Below, piece after piece: positions 33,738 through 41,297 of a stretch of DNA of 64,000 bases (positions are counted from its first letter, which is position 1; each line of letters starts with the position of its first letter). This stretch comes from Leptolyngbya sp. Cla-17 (GTDB lineage Bacteria; Cyanobacteriota; Cyanobacteriia; Leptolyngbyales; Leptolyngbyaceae). The position numbers and the translations under genes were made by a program. The notes beneath the pieces are model-generated. The model did not search any database and was not told the DNA's origin. It saw nothing but the letters and a program-made list of their open reading frames with translations. The stretch covers positions 1,358,528 to 1,422,527 of the forward strand of contig NZ_JAEVYN010000002.1 of the NCBI RefSeq assembly GCF_016807185.1. Direction: 5' to 3'.

Positions 33738-34825
33738 AGGACTTACGCAAAAGACATTTTGAGCGATGGGCGTTTAAGTTGCTGGCAAAGGTAATCGTCC
33801 AGCAATCCGTGTTTGAGTTGATAAATCGTTTGTCCTGCTTGCCTTGTTAAAGTGTTGAGCCGTACCCAAACCAGAAAAGCACAGCCAATGTGATTGCGCT
33901 GCATTCGAGCTTTACGACATTGACATGTCGCTAAGCCCGTCACCTGTTTTCCTTCCCGGTGCAGTTGCTCAATTTTCCAACGAAAGCCACACGCCTGTTG
34001 TGTTGCCTCTGTAGAATCTTGAGTCAAATCGTTGGTGACAACGAAGTCCGTGCGGTGAGTGGACACCACAACCCGGAAACACTGCACTTTGTGGTCTTTA
34101 GGAAAGCCTTTGATTTTAATGCGCTTGCCATGGGTCAATTCTGCTGCATTCCAATCGAGGGTATCGACTCGTTGGTAGGGCTGCTGCGCCGCAGAATCAT
34201 CGACTTGACGGTTGTCTTTGAGTGGACAGTAGTAAACCTTGTGGAGCGACTCAATGAACAACATCAAATCTTTTGTGGCATACCAAGTGTCCATCAGCAC
34301 GGCTTGAAAGTCCACATGCTTGTGGTAGACCGTGTGACTCACCATCTCCCGCACGTGGTCTAACTTACTTTTGCCATCTCCATCCGGGTCGTAGATCCGG
34401 TAGTCAATTAACCAGAACTGATCCAACTTGGGATGGACATAGACGCAAGTCACAACTCCAATCCCTTTGATTACCCTATGAGCGTTGCCACTATACTGCC
34501 GTCGCACCAAATCAATCGCAAACGAGTAGCGTTTGTCTAACACCGTGTCGCCAAACACCAAATAGCCCTTTACACTTTGGACAACTTGGCTAGAAACGTT
34601 TTCCCACACCAAGCGTGGGGTAACCTTTTCTCCCACTAAATACCGATTGATTTGGTCGTGAGAAAACTTTTCGCTATGGTCTGCAAAATTGGTCAACGTA
34701 TAGTTGATCTGGCTGACTAGCAGATATTGGCAGTAGTCCAGTCGAGTCACTGCTTCTTTCATACCTTGACTCTAGCAATTTGCCCCTATCCTAGACATCT
34801 CCCTTATTTTCTCCGCGTAAGTCCT
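33738..34825. mobile_element. IS4/IS701-like insertion sequence, complete
   Basis: 1,088 bp bounded by inverted AGGACTTACGC (33738-33748) and GCGTAAGTCCT (34815-34825), enclosing one intact transposase gene. There is no matching target duplication (left flank attaaac, right flank aaggttt), which fits an adjacent deletion. On the right it abuts a truncated IS701 gene. A second, broken copy with the same ends lies at 59661-60735. Confidence 0.85.
33743..34762 (-). CDS. DDE transposase (IS4/IS701-like)
   Basis: 339 aa, intact. Family features: LDYCQYLLVSQINYTLTNFADHSEKFSHDQINRYL at the N-terminus, first acidic residue region FGDTVLDK, second LMDTWYATKDLM, and the YREK-like end FRWKIEQLHREGKQVTGL with catalytic Glu. 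Many cyanobacteria carry related elements. It fills nearly the whole element between the 11-bp inverted ends. The diverged copy near 60 kb is frameshifted, so this is the only potentially active one in the window. Confidence 0.88.
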   Translation of the reverse strand: MKEAVTRLDYCQYLLVSQINYTLTNFADHSEKFSHDQINRYLVGEKVTPRLVWENVSSQVVQSVKGYLVFGDTVLDKRYSFAIDLVRRQYSGNAHRVIKGIGVVTCVYVHPKLDQFWLIDYRIYDPDGDGKSKLDHVREMVSHTVYHKHVDFQAVLMDTWYATKDLMLFIESLHKVYYCPLKDNRQVDDSAAQQPYQRVDTLDWNAAELTHGKRIKIKGFPKDHKVQCFRVVVSTHRTDFVVTNDLTQDSTEATQQACGFRWKIEQLHREGKQVTGLATCQCRKARMQRNHIGCAFLVWVRLNTLTRQAGQTIYQLKHGLLDDYLCQQLKRPSLKMSFA

Positions 34826-35279
34826 AAGGTTTATAGATTTTGAGCAACAACGGGTAGGTGATGTTCTCGACCACGGCATAAGCATTGACGCTGACTATGC
34901 CATTGGCGGTCTTGCCGAGATTGCCGATGTATTGTTTCGCCACATAGTCTGTGGTTTCTCCTTTCTTGACATCACCCGTTTCATCGATGCATAAGCTGAT
35001 GGGTCGGGTGCCAATTTGTTGCCCAATCAGGTGCAGTCGAATGGCTCGAACTTGAGCGACATCCCACACCGCATCGCGCAAAAAGTGATGCAAACTTTGT
35101 CCATCTTTCAGACCATTGAGTTTGGCGATCTTGGGTAACGTTTTGCGCGGTAGCGGACTCATAATGCCCAGGTGCAACCACTTAAAGCATTCATACAACC
35201 GCACATCCTCAAACATCGAGCGGTAAAGCAGACAATACTCGTCAATGAAGCTGACTGTAGCGATAGGTGGGCGTAACAT
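34824..35279 (-). pseudogene. Truncated IS701-family transposase
   Basis: 151 N-terminal residues (VSFIDEYCLLYRSMFEDVRLYECFKWLHLG; CIDETGDVKKGETTDYVAKQYIGNLGKT) homologous to the intact IS701 transposase at 38809-40116, then cut at IYKP by the IS4/IS701-like element. The right end of this older element is recognisable at 35327-35342 (AAATGAGGG, then ATAA), 63 nt before the ATG, the same distance as in the intact copy. The rest of the gene is gone, not displaced to the far side of the newer element. Confidence 0.88.
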
Positions 35280-35346
35280 GATCTCAACCTGAACACAGCT
35301 ACTTCTAGCTTATTTTGTTCTCGCTAAAGTAACAAATGAGGGATAA

Positions 35347-36146
35347 GTAGTGCTTCAGCCGCGCCCAAAACTTTTCAATCTTGTTCAAGTCCGGGGAATA
35401 GGGTGGCAGAAATAGAACAAGGCACCCAGCTTGCTCAATCTGCTCTCGAATTACCCTCGATTTGTGAAAACTGGCATTGTCCATCACGACCACTTGTCCT
35501 GGCTTTAACTGAGCCACGAGAAACTCCTGTACCCAGGTTTCAAATAACACACTGTCGCAATAGCCCTTGACGGTCATCGGCGCGATCACTTGACGCTCAC
35601 ACCATCGCGCAATCCTGCTGATGCGCTCCGTTCGGTGCCCTAATTTCAGGGCCTCAAATCGCTTGGATTGCTCACACCATCCATAGGCATAGTCTTCGGT
35701 GTCATCCTCACCGGCTTCATCCACATAAACAAGTTGCTCCGGAAGGTAGGCTTGCAATTGGGCTAAGCAGACTTGCCGTTGCGCTTCATCCCGTTCCCGA
35801 TAGCCATAGCTCTTTTTTTTCGAGTGAAACCAATCCGCTTTAAGGCTTTACCCAGAGTGTGGTCACTGATTGGTTGACCCCACTGCTCTGCCATCTCCTT
35901 CTGCGTCAAATGTCCATGCTGCTTGGCAAAGACTCGAAATTGCTCCAAATCAGTGATCTTGCCTTGGGGACCGCGTGGATAGTGCCGAATAGCACTGGGT
36001 GAACCTGTTGCGTCTCGTCATTTGAGCCACAGGTCAATCGTGTTGCGACTAATGTTAAACAGTTGGCTGACGTGGCTTTTACGGTGTCCACTAGCAATCG
36101 CGTCCAGTACTTTTTGGCGCAGGTCGTCGCTGTAAGGAGCCGGCAT
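35347..36146 (-). pseudogene. Broken IS630-family (Tc1/mariner-like) transposase
   Basis: It begins MPAPYSDDLRQKVLDAIASG at 36146. A CGA-to-TGA-type stop interrupts after IDLWLK (~36018-36020), the frame then resumes (GPQGKITDLEQFRVFAKQHG...RIGFTRKK), and at an A8 run (35813-35820) it must slip -1 to read KKSYGYRERDEAQRQVCLAQ and the DDE part (YVDEAGEDDTEDYAYGWCEQS; DNASFHKS; PPYSPDLNKIEKFW). The C-terminus is lost where an IS701 copy inserted at LKHYL. The A8 slip site is shared with the other IS630 copies, so it is probably programmed; the stop codon and truncation are real damage. Confidence 0.85.
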
Positions 36147-36304
36147 GGGAATAGCTATCCACTACTTAGGTGTATCTGTATATCCTGTCTTATCTATCCT
36201 CTCGATTGCTATAAACTCTTGAAAACTGAAGACGGATCAGCAAAGCGATCGACGTTACCTCTGTCAGGCATTAATCCGTCAATGTCATACTCAGAGTCAA
36301 GAGA

Positions 36305-36634
36305 TTAGGCAGAGAGCGTCAATAAAAATGTCAGTTTTGCCGTTGCTTTAAGGGCATGAAGTGCAGCAGCAGGCATAAAAACAAAGACACCTGATTCTAG
36401 GGTAATCTCTTTGCCTTCAAGGGCCAATATTCCCTGCTCTTCAATCACATTTACTGTGGCATTGCGAGGAGATGTATGTTCGGCAATTTCAGTTCCTGCT
36501 ACTAACGACAGCAGTGCATACTGGCAGTTGGCATCTTCTAGTAAAGTTTTACGCCGCACTCCAGTTTCGGGGTATTCAATCGTCTCGGCGAACCGAATTG
36601 CGATCGCTTTCAGCGGCATTATGGTTTCAGGCAT
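36305..36634 (-). CDS. Small cupin-domain protein
   Basis: 109 aa, a single cupin barrel: YALLSLVAGTEIAEHTSPRNATVNVIEEQGILALEGKEITLESGVFVFMPAAALHALKA, with one His in each of the two cupin motifs (AEHTSP, ALHAL). Such stand-alone cupins bind a metal and small molecules, or lack catalysis. The gene is intact and sits between a dead IS630 and a pseudogene, the only host gene left in this IS-rich stretch. Confidence 0.78.
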   Translation of the reverse strand: MPETIMPLKAIAIRFAETIEYPETGVRRKTLLEDANCQYALLSLVAGTEIAEHTSPRNATVNVIEEQGILALEGKEITLESGVFVFMPAAALHALKATAKLTFLLTLSA

Positions 36635-36658
36635 GGGTTTGCTTTTTATATTAGCAAG

Positions 36659-37161
36659 TTACGGAGAAACGATCTTGGAGATTGGATCGTGCCCTAAAAA
36701 AGATAGGCAGCTGATCGCAACACACTTTCGGAATAAAAAATCTTCTGAACATCTAAACTGGGCGCACATTTGGCAGTGGCATTATAGGCTGCGATTTCTC
36801 CTTCCAAACTAAAGTCACTGTTGGTTAAATAGTGGTCGTCATCATGAATTGCCTGAAAAATAAAGCTATAGATAGGATTAATTCCCAGAGTCGTGTCGTA
36901 GTTCTCGACAGATACTCAAAGGTGACTTTGCTTTATATCAGCAAACATCTCAGCAACATTGTTGTAACGCTCGTACCACGAGAACTCTACGTTCAAGGAA
37001 AGACTTTGGTACTCACCCCAAAGCCAATCACAGAATTGGGCGATCGTTGCATCGGAAAGCTCGACCGGGTTACCTTCTAAATAGAGCTTGGCTAAGCTCT
37101 CGATTTTGACTGATGTTGCGTCTTGAGTATTTTGAAGCAAATTGTCTGTACTGAGCGCCAT
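36659..37161 (-). pseudogene. Decayed host gene (conserved cyanobacterial family)
   Basis: It starts MALSTDNLLQNTQDATSVKIE. The frame is cut by TGA at 36916-36918 (IKQSHL-stop-VSVENYDTTLG) and then runs on in the same frame for 60 codons (INPIYSFIFQAIHDDDHYLTNSDF, SLEGEIAAYNATAKCAP, LDVQKIFYSESV). A one-base loss in a T run near 36690 shifts the end (AAYLF then LGHDPISKIVSP). The sequence on both sides of each lesion still reads as one protein of about 165 aa. Function unknown to me; relatives in cyanobacteria have the same HDxDHY motif. Confidence 0.75.
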
Positions 37162-37192
37162 ATTGTGCTTCTCATAGGTGACTCATACCAAT

Positions 37193-37762
37193 TTAAACAG
37201 TATTCAAGGCAGATAGGGCATCCAGGATAAAGGAATAACCTGTGAGAGAAGCAATTACTTGTGGTGTTAACTCAGCCAGGAGTTGATCGATTTTGACTTG
37301 TAGTTGGTCGAGCGTTTTGAACGCAGCCCACTTCAAACTTGCCTTGAGATGTTCCCACAACCTCTCAATAGGATTTAGCTCAGGGCAGTAAGGCGGTTGG
37401 AATAACAAGATGATGTTCTCTGGCACCACCAACGCTTTACCCTTGTGAAACCGCCCGTTATCCACTTGCAAGACGTTCAGACTATCCGGATAAGCGTTGG
37501 AAAATTCATTCAAGAATCGTTGATAACACTCGGTATCAACATGAGAAAATTGCAGAAAAAAGGACTCTCCCGTGGCAGGTTCAACCGCCCCGTAGAGCCA
37601 GAACGCTTTGAACAACCACTGCCACTGCCCAATCGGTTTGATGCCACACGCCGTGATCAATCGTCCCATCAGAGTATGCAGTCCAAAACGACTCTCATCC
37701 TGAGCAAAATAGCGAATGGGACGTTCATCCTGCCCCCGGTGGCGAGCATACTGACTCAGCAA
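37193..37762 (-). CDS. IS630 transposase, catalytic part (second frame)
   Basis: 189 aa with DDE motifs: RYFAQDESRFGL (first Asp), VLQVDNGRFHKGKALVVPENI (second Asp) and LLFQPPYCPELNPIERLWEHLK (Glu). It lies in the -1 frame relative to the upstream DNA-binding frame, overlapping it at 37756-37762. A TTG start is possible, but the frame is open a little further upstream (from just after TTTTAAG), so a frameshift fusion product is more likely. The same two-frame split recurs in the relative at 60736-61599. Confidence 0.85.
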   Translation of the reverse strand: MLSQYARHRGQDERPIRYFAQDESRFGLHTLMGRLITACGIKPIGQWQWLFKAFWLYGAVEPATGESFFLQFSHVDTECYQRFLNEFSNAYPDSLNVLQVDNGRFHKGKALVVPENIILLFQPPYCPELNPIERLWEHLKASLKWAAFKTLDQLQVKIDQLLAELTPQVIASLTGYSFILDALSALNTV

Positions 37763-38280
37763 GCTGAGGTCGCCCTTGAGGTTTGCTTAAAAGCAGATCG
37801 CTGTTCACTATCCTGCTGGCAATTTTGAGGACGAGCAACCTTTAGCTTGGCTTTGAGCCGATAGCGGGTCATTTGGTAGACCGCGTGATACTCCGCTTCT
37901 ACTCCCAAGGTTTCTGCCAACCACTGTTGTACTGCTCCATAACTTTGAAAGCCGTGTCTCTGTCGTAACCGCTTTGCCAAAGCATCCTCTGCCCATTGGG
38001 GTATCACTCGCACTCCCCCCGGCGATTTCTTGATTTCTAGCATCGCCCCCACTCCTCCAGTGCGATACATCAATAGCCAGCTTTGCACCGTGTTTCGATG
38101 TTTCCCGACCGCTTTGGCAATCGCACTAATGCTCGGCGCATTCTCTTGTTTCAACCAGTAGAGCACTTGCAATCGTTCTTTAGCGCTTGGCGTTTCGGCT
38201 TGCCGCAACTGTTGAGCTAAGTCATCCAAACTTTCTTTCACGTCTATTGACATTACACCTGCCATGACTAGACTCTCCAA
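37756..38280 (-). CDS. IS630 transposase, DNA-binding part (first frame)
   Basis: 174 aa with two helix-turn-helix segments (SAKERLQVLYWLKQENAPSISAIAKAVGKHRNTVQSWLLMYRTGGVGAML; RLRQRHGFQSYGAVQQWLAETLGVEAEYHAVYQMTRYRL). It ends in a TGA shortly after FKQTSRATSAC, where the catalytic frame takes over. Met at ~38265 (MAGVMSIDV) is an alternative start. Confidence 0.85.
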   Translation of the reverse strand: MESLVMAGVMSIDVKESLDDLAQQLRQAETPSAKERLQVLYWLKQENAPSISAIAKAVGKHRNTVQSWLLMYRTGGVGAMLEIKKSPGGVRVIPQWAEDALAKRLRQRHGFQSYGAVQQWLAETLGVEAEYHAVYQMTRYRLKAKLKVARPQNCQQDSEQRSAFKQTSRATSAC

Positions 38281-38397
38281 ACAACTCCGCTCAGTCTAGT
38301 CCATTTGCCGCTTACTCAATTTAAATTGGTATAACCTTCATCCTGTCACGCCTTCTCAATTAGTACCTGGTCAGGTTCAGATCTCTTCCTGGTAATG

Positions 38398-38645
38398 CTA
38401 CACACGTAATGATGCATTGTAGTGATGGATGAAATACCAGATGGCACCAATGTGATTCTCCAACGATTTTGAAAAGGACAAGGTTTTTCGCACTAGCCGC
38501 GATACCCGCTGCCTCAACGTATTGTTGAAGCGCTCAATGTAGCTGGTTTTGCCCGTTTTTTTGCCCACGGCTCGATGGCGCTTGCTGGGTAGTAACCGCT
38601 CCATATGCTGCCCAACAGTCGGTATAGGCGAACGCGCATTGACGA
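38398..38645 (-). pseudogene. IS1 transposase, C-terminal piece
   Basis: Continues the IS1 catalytic frame after the inserted elements: RQCAFAYTDCWAAYGAV, then a one-base insertion near 38595, then LPSKRHRAVGKKTGKTSYIERFNNTLRQRVSRLVRKTLSFSKSLENHIGAIWYFIHHYNASL. Together with 40136-40595 it makes one IS1 transposase. The frameshift means the copy is dead even without the insertions. Confidence 0.85.
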
Positions 38646-38741
38646 TATAGCGGTTCTCTGTCGGATGAGGTGCAGTTGGGACAAAGCGGGGAAGGGATTT
38701 GAGGCTCTAGTTTGCACCTCACGGGAGCCGGAAACGCTATA
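38646..38741. mobile_element. 96-bp MITE with TA duplication inside the IS1 gene
   Basis: Near-palindromic unit running from TATAGCGG to CGCTATA, with long imperfect inverted arms that both contain GAGGTGCA. Removing it together with one TA restores the IS1 codons for LPPDYRQC exactly. TA duplication and short size indicate a Tc1/mariner (IS630)-mobilised MITE. The 4-bp duplication of the neighbouring IS701 overlaps its right edge. Confidence 0.75.
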
Positions 38742-38742
38742 A

Positions 38743-40131
38743 CCCTCTTAAATCACTCTGACTAGAGACTATCTATTATAGAGGTACGTTTGTCCAGATT
38801 CAATTGCCATGCCAGCATCTAGAGCCGCCCGCCCGACGATACATTTTGTGGATGAATACTGCCAATTGTATGAGGACTTATTCCCAGAAGTGCGCAGCTA
38901 TGAAGCCTTTAAGCTTCTGCATCTGGGGATGATTAGCGAGATTAAACGCAAATCCTTACCTGCCATTGCCAAAGCAGTAGGCTTAAACAATCAGCAAAAC
39001 TTACATCACTTCCTTACCGAGTCTCCTTGGCAGGTGCAACAGTTACGCCAGAAGCGATTGGAGTTGACCCTCAAGGTACTCAACGGTCGGTCATTGATAT
39101 TACTGATTGATGAAACTGGAGATTGTAAGAAGGGAAAAAGCACTGATTACGTCAAACGGCAATACATCGGCAACGTCGGTAAGAAGGAAAATGGCATTGT
39201 CGCTGTCACTGCCTACGGCTTAGTCGATGGCATGATTGTGCCATTGAGTTTTGAGGTGTATAAACCCAGAGAACGACTCAAAGAGGGAGAAGAGTATCAA
39301 AGTAAACCGCAAATTGCGGCAACCATGATTCGACAATTACAAGCACTAGGATTTGAGTTTGAACTGGTGCTCGCCGATAGCTTGTATGGCGAAAGTAAAG
39401 TCAACTTTGTCGATGTGCTAGATGAATTAAACCTACCTTACATCCTGGCGATTCGCAGCAACCATGCTTTGTGGCTACCGCAAGACCAGGAGGTGTACCA
39501 GGAGCCTTGGCAGACCTTCAAGCGCACCTTTAGTAATGGCACGACAGAAACCCGTCACATGGCTGAGGTGATTTACGGCAAAAGCCACCGCAAGCAGTAC
39601 TGGCTGTTGACCACTGACCCTGACACGTTACCGGACAACTCAACGTCCTATGTCATGGTCTGTGCCCCGGCAATCAAACTCAAAGATATTGGTGACAGTT
39701 ATGGCTTTAGAACCTGGATTGAGTATGGTCTCAAACAAGCCAAAGATGCACTCGGGTGGGCAGACTTTCGTATGACCCGCTATGAGCAGATTGAGAAGTG
39801 GTGGGAGTTGGTCATGAGTACGTTTTTGATGGTCAGTTTGTTTGCCGACCCATTCAACGACTCCTGTCCACTGGCCCATCAGCGGTTTTCGCAGCACCCG
39901 TGGTGGAATAACCAGAGCGGTTGGAAGAACTTACTCAACAACTTGCGTTTAGTTATTCAACCTTTAGTTTGCTTCAATTGGCTTAAACACTGGTTGACGG
40001 TTTTTCCCATTGCTTCCCTTCAGTTAGGGTTTGAGCAACTGACGCAGAAGATGAATCAGTTTATCTGTCCACGGGTGCATCAGCTAAACCTCCAACTTAT
40101 CTTTTCATCTGCTTAGAGTGATTAATGAGGG
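38743..40131. mobile_element. Complete IS701-family element (target duplication ATAA)
   Basis: 17-bp inverted ends with 15 matches (CCCTCTTAAATCACTCT at 38743-38759; AGAGTGATTAATGAGGG at 40115-40131). ATAA flanks both sides (38739-38742, 40132-40135), the 4-bp duplication expected for IS701. It carries one intact transposase and is inserted at the edge of the MITE within the IS1 gene. Confidence 0.92.
38809..40116 (+). CDS. IS701-family transposase (DDE_5)
   Basis: 435 aa, intact. IHFVDEYCQLYEDLFPEVRSYEAFKLLHLGMISE at the N-terminus; first catalytic Asp in LLIDETGDCKKGKSTDYVKRQYIGNVGK; second in ELVLADSLYGES; Glu in RTWIEYGLKQAKDALGWADFRMTRYEQIEKWWE. Likely the youngest and still active insertion of the nest. 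Its stop overlaps the right inverted end by 2 nt. Confidence 0.93.
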   Translation: MPASRAARPTIHFVDEYCQLYEDLFPEVRSYEAFKLLHLGMISEIKRKSLPAIAKAVGLNNQQNLHHFLTESPWQVQQLRQKRLELTLKVLNGRSLILLIDETGDCKKGKSTDYVKRQYIGNVGKKENGIVAVTAYGLVDGMIVPLSFEVYKPRERLKEGEEYQSKPQIAATMIRQLQALGFEFELVLADSLYGESKVNFVDVLDELNLPYILAIRSNHALWLPQDQEVYQEPWQTFKRTFSNGTTETRHMAEVIYGKSHRKQYWLLTTDPDTLPDNSTSYVMVCAPAIKLKDIGDSYGFRTWIEYGLKQAKDALGWADFRMTRYEQIEKWWELVMSTFLMVSLFADPFNDSCPLAHQRFSQHPWWNNQSGWKNLLNNLRLVIQPLVCFNWLKHWLTVFPIASLQLGFEQLTQKMNQFICPRVHQLNLQLIFSSA

Positions 40132-40135
40132 ATAA

Positions 40136-40595
40136 TCAGGCGGCAAGGAGTGCCACAGTTGGCGTGCTGCCGCTGCATCGCGTGCGCCAATGTAAACACC
40201 CACAATCTCACGGGTGTCTGCATCAAGCGCTAACCAGACCCACTGCTTGTTCTTCTTGTTGTCTACAAAGGACCACAATTCATCACACTCAATCGTCAAC
40301 CGCCCCTTTTTTTGGGTGTCACCTGCACTTGGCGAGGCACCTTCGCATATTTCTCATTGACGTAGGTTTGTAGCCACTGCTCAGAAACTTGCGCTGCCCG
40401 AGCGATTCCAGCCAGAGAAATGTGCTCCAACAGCAAGCGGTCAATCAATTCCCGTGTGGCTTGGTCGATTGCTTTTTTGGTCGGTTGTTCGACAAACTGT
40501 CGTCCACAATCCTGGCATTTGAACCGTTGTTTACCGTTGTGGATATGACCATTCTTGACCGTTTGGGAGGATGCACAAAGGGGGCAGGCTGGCAT
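40136..40595 (-). pseudogene. IS1 transposase, N-terminal and middle piece (two frames, programmed -1 site)
   Basis: InsA-like zinc-finger/HTH part from ATG 40595 (MPACPLCASSQTVKNG; CQDCGRQFV; ISLAGIARAAQVSEQWL) ends at TPKKRGG-stop. The catalytic frame (LTIECDELWSFVDNKKNKQWVWLALDADTREIVGVYIG) is read by slipping -1 at an A7 run followed by G (40307-40313), the same type of site as the A6C of classic IS1. It stops being IS1 at LWHSLPPDY, where the IS701 and MITE insertions begin; the C-terminal piece is at 38398-38645. Confidence 0.85.
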
Positions 40596-40618
40596 GGCAG
40601 GAGAAAAGCATAAAACTC

Positions 40619-40861
40619 GGTAGTGCCCTAAAGGTAATGATGCCTGCAATGAAGACTGAACAGACGTTGCAGGCATACAGCTAGCAGTTTTACGCCTTAA
40701 GTCTATAGGCTGATTTTGAGTCGAAAGTGCGCCAGCCTGAGCCATAGTCAGTGTTCTCGCTTCCATATTGCGCGGGAACTTCAACCCCTTGCGGCAAGTG
40801 ATGATCCATAGATTCAAGACTGGCAGGGGCTTTCAGCTATCATCACATCTTTAGGACTACC
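40619..40861. mobile_element. 243-bp IS1-type MITE
   Basis: Ends are inverted IS1-like repeats (GGTAGTGCCCTAAAGGTAAT at 40619 and, inward from 40861, GGTAGTCCTAAAGATGTGAT). Flanked by a perfect 8-bp duplication TAAAACTC (40611-40618, 40862-40869). No transposase fragment inside. It sits in the short 5' leader of the larger IS1 transposase gene. Confidence 0.85.
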
Positions 40862-41096
40862 TAAAACTCTACTACTCCATCATTACATCTTGAGCACTAC
40901 CCTCTTCCTTTTGATAAATATTGCTGGCACTTCTATCATTAAGGGAGGATTTAACGGGGATAGTTACGGCTGAGCAACTATCTCAGTGTTATGGACCCTT
41001 ATAACCTGTGAATGAAGTGATCAAGAATGGAAGGTCGCAACTTAAGATTTAGACACGATCGCCCTGATTAACTCGTAAATTTGACGTAAATTGCCT

Positions 41097-41243
41097 GGAA
41101 TTTCCTAATCTTGAAAAACTTGGATGCTGCCAGAGTAAGCAGCAACCCAAACTTGGCGCGTGTCATTGTCGTAAGTAATACCGATTGGAGCTGAGTTAAC
41201 CGTGATCGCTTGCACCACTTGTATATTGCCGTCCGCACTTTGT
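41097..41243 (-). pseudogene. Duplicated 3' fragment of the beta-propeller gene
   Basis: About 145 bp nearly identical to the last codons of the propeller gene at 45515-45660 (aatcttgaaa-acttggatgctgcc..., both followed by the block ccaaacttgg and gtaagtaataccgattggag). It has scattered substitutions and a small deletion near 41222 that breaks the frame. Same orientation as the parent. The 3.8-kb modular gene lies between the two copies. The interval 40910-41096 holds no gene that I can see. Confidence 0.85.
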
Positions 41244-41297
41244 TGAAAAAGAGGCACAAAATTTTGTACCTCTACAAAGAAGAGAGATAGTAAATTA

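Larger units (their letters stand above)
37186..38331. mobile_element. IS630-family element with TA target duplication
   Basis: Perfect 12-bp inverted ends TACCAATTTAAA (37186-37197) and TTTAAATTGGTA (38320-38331), each beginning or ending with the TA target duplication. It contains two overlapping transposase frames on the minus strand and sits 25 nt upstream of the pseudogene start. Confidence 0.88.
38391..40901. mobile_element. IS1-family element carrying three nested insertions
   Basis: Outer ends are imperfect 24-bp inverted repeats beginning GGTAATGCTA (38391) and, inward from the right, GGTAGTGCTC (40901). Both are flanked by the same 8-bp target duplication CTCTTCCT (38383-38390 and 40902-40909), the size expected for IS1. 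The transposase gene on the minus strand is split by a small TA-flanked MITE and a full IS701, and the 5' end holds a second MITE. With the insertions removed, the ATG (40595) lies about 60 nt from the end, as in IS1. Confidence 0.88.

Noticed and set aside
40296..40817. 173-aa minus-strand frame as one protein
   Set aside because: Its first ~74 residues read through a MITE and the IS1 leader; the IS1 protein starts at 40595.
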